A DNA stretch of 64,000 nucleotides from Fusibacter paucivorans (GTDB lineage: Bacteria > Bacillota > Clostridia > Peptostreptococcales > Acidaminobacteraceae). Positions 63,614-64,000 of the stretch are shown piece after piece. Numbering within the stretch: position 1 is the stretch's first letter; every line of letters begins with the position of its first letter. The position numbers and the translations under genes are program-made. The notes beneath the pieces were generated by a model that saw only the letters and a program-made list of their open reading frames with translations, was not told the origin of the DNA and searched no databases. The stretch is from NCBI RefSeq assembly GCF_018390735.1, contig NZ_JAHBCL010000010.1:1-64000 (forward strand), in the 5' to 3' direction.

Positions 63614-64000
63614 TTAAAACCTCATGAGTTTTGCTGGATTAGTCTTGCCAATGAGTTCAATATCAGCCTCAGTTAGGCCATTACGAGATTCCAGTAAATT
63701 TATAAAGGTCATCATGCCTTCAACCGGGCTGCCATTGCCCTTTTGTCCCATATCCGAATCGAGAATAAAACAGTCGATTGGCAATGCCTCAAGCATTTCA
63801 TCGACAATATGCCAAGGTAGAGGCCCCAATTTGGATGCATCTGAGAAGACGCAGACATTCAGCTCAATATAAGCCCCCATCTTTGCCCATTTTTGCATTT
63901 GCTCATAAGTCGCGCCAATATGAAAATGAGGGTGATTGACAAGAACACGTTTAACGCCCACTTCAAATGCTTTTGTTACCAGATGGTCAATTTCCCATGC
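63614..64000 (-). CDS. DUF6282/amidohydrolase-like protein, 5' end outside window
   Basis: The last about 128 residues of a TIM-barrel metal hydrolase. The frame stays open to the window edge. Visible are VKRVLVNHPHFH with metal-type His residues, CFILDSDMGQKGNGSPVEGM with the barrel Asp, and the closing LTEADIELIGKTNPAKLM, a pattern seen in DUF6282 and related amidohydrolases. It ends just before the BKACE gene and is likely the same operon. Could hydrolyse a lactone or cyclic amide early in the pathway; inference only. Confidence 0.78.
   Translation of the reverse strand, partial: AWEIDHLVTKAFEVGVKRVLVNHPHFHIGATYEQMQKWAKMGAYIELNVCVFSDASKLGPLPWHIVDEMLEALPIDCFILDSDMGQKGNGSPVEGMMTFINLLESRNGLTEADIELIGKTNPAKLMRF

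Noticed and set aside
1-64000. CRISPR array, tRNA or rRNA genes, insertion sequences, prophage
   Set aside because: No regularly spaced repeats, tRNA-like T-loop blocks, transposase or phage proteins were noticed on either strand.

Overview
The window reads as a chromosomal segment of an anaerobic, motile, low-to-moderate GC bacterium of the Bacillota, most likely class Clostridia. The pointers are strong AGGAGG ribosome-binding sites, THF, cobalamin and PyrR RNA elements, a BMP-type nucleoside ABC transporter, Bacillus-style PhoP/PhoR with a pst operon, CheX, a thioredoxin with the GCxPC active site known from amino-acid-fermenting clostridia, and an Etf alpha subunit with a clostridial ferredoxin domain. 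No rRNA, tRNA, CRISPR array, insertion sequence or phage gene was recognised.

Layout. 1-460: remains of rpoN (sigma-54), apparently broken. 678-5554 (-): BMP lipoprotein, ATPase and two permeases for nucleoside-type uptake, with a terminator-like hairpin after the lipoprotein gene. 5815-7098 (-): trxA and trxB. 7250-8902: Na/phosphate symporter with PhoU tail. 8978-15298 (-): cheX-trmL, uppP, a histidine phosphatase, and a DUF2225 protein, a long FtsA-like protein and nth in a tight operon. 15523-16461: folT under a THF riboswitch whose downstream helix can hide the ribosome-binding site. 16519-22874: pepF, a PilZ protein, glnS, a class V aminotransferase and a flippase-like membrane protein. 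23035-30113 (-): the phosphate module phoP-phoR and pstS-pstC-pstA-pstB-phoU.

30662-45941 carries genes on both strands: a MATE exporter with an unusual leader, an acyl-ACP thioesterase, a uracil permease with a PyrR leader, a KamA-like radical SAM protein, a MocR regulator divergent from an ECF S component (probably a vitamin B6 system), a two-component system, three paralogous MGDG-synthase-type glycosyltransferases and a second flippase-like protein, which together suggest glycolipid or envelope-polymer synthesis. 46067-49402: a TetR-controlled ABC-2 exporter, then a 122-base nested inverted repeat and a small orphan protein. 49565-53844: a HAD phosphatase, cobT under a cobalamin riboswitch with terminator, a glycerophosphodiesterase and an MFS transporter.

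53841-64000 (-) is the most system-like block: DUF6282 hydrolase (partial), BKACE enzyme, TRAP transporter, enolase-superfamily dehydratase, HpcH/HpaI aldolase, acyl-CoA dehydrogenase, EtfB and ferredoxin-fused EtfA. It looks like a complete uptake and fermentation route for an unidentified carboxylic or sugar acid whose redox step is routed through an Etf complex. Function calls rest on reading motifs by eye; no database search was run.
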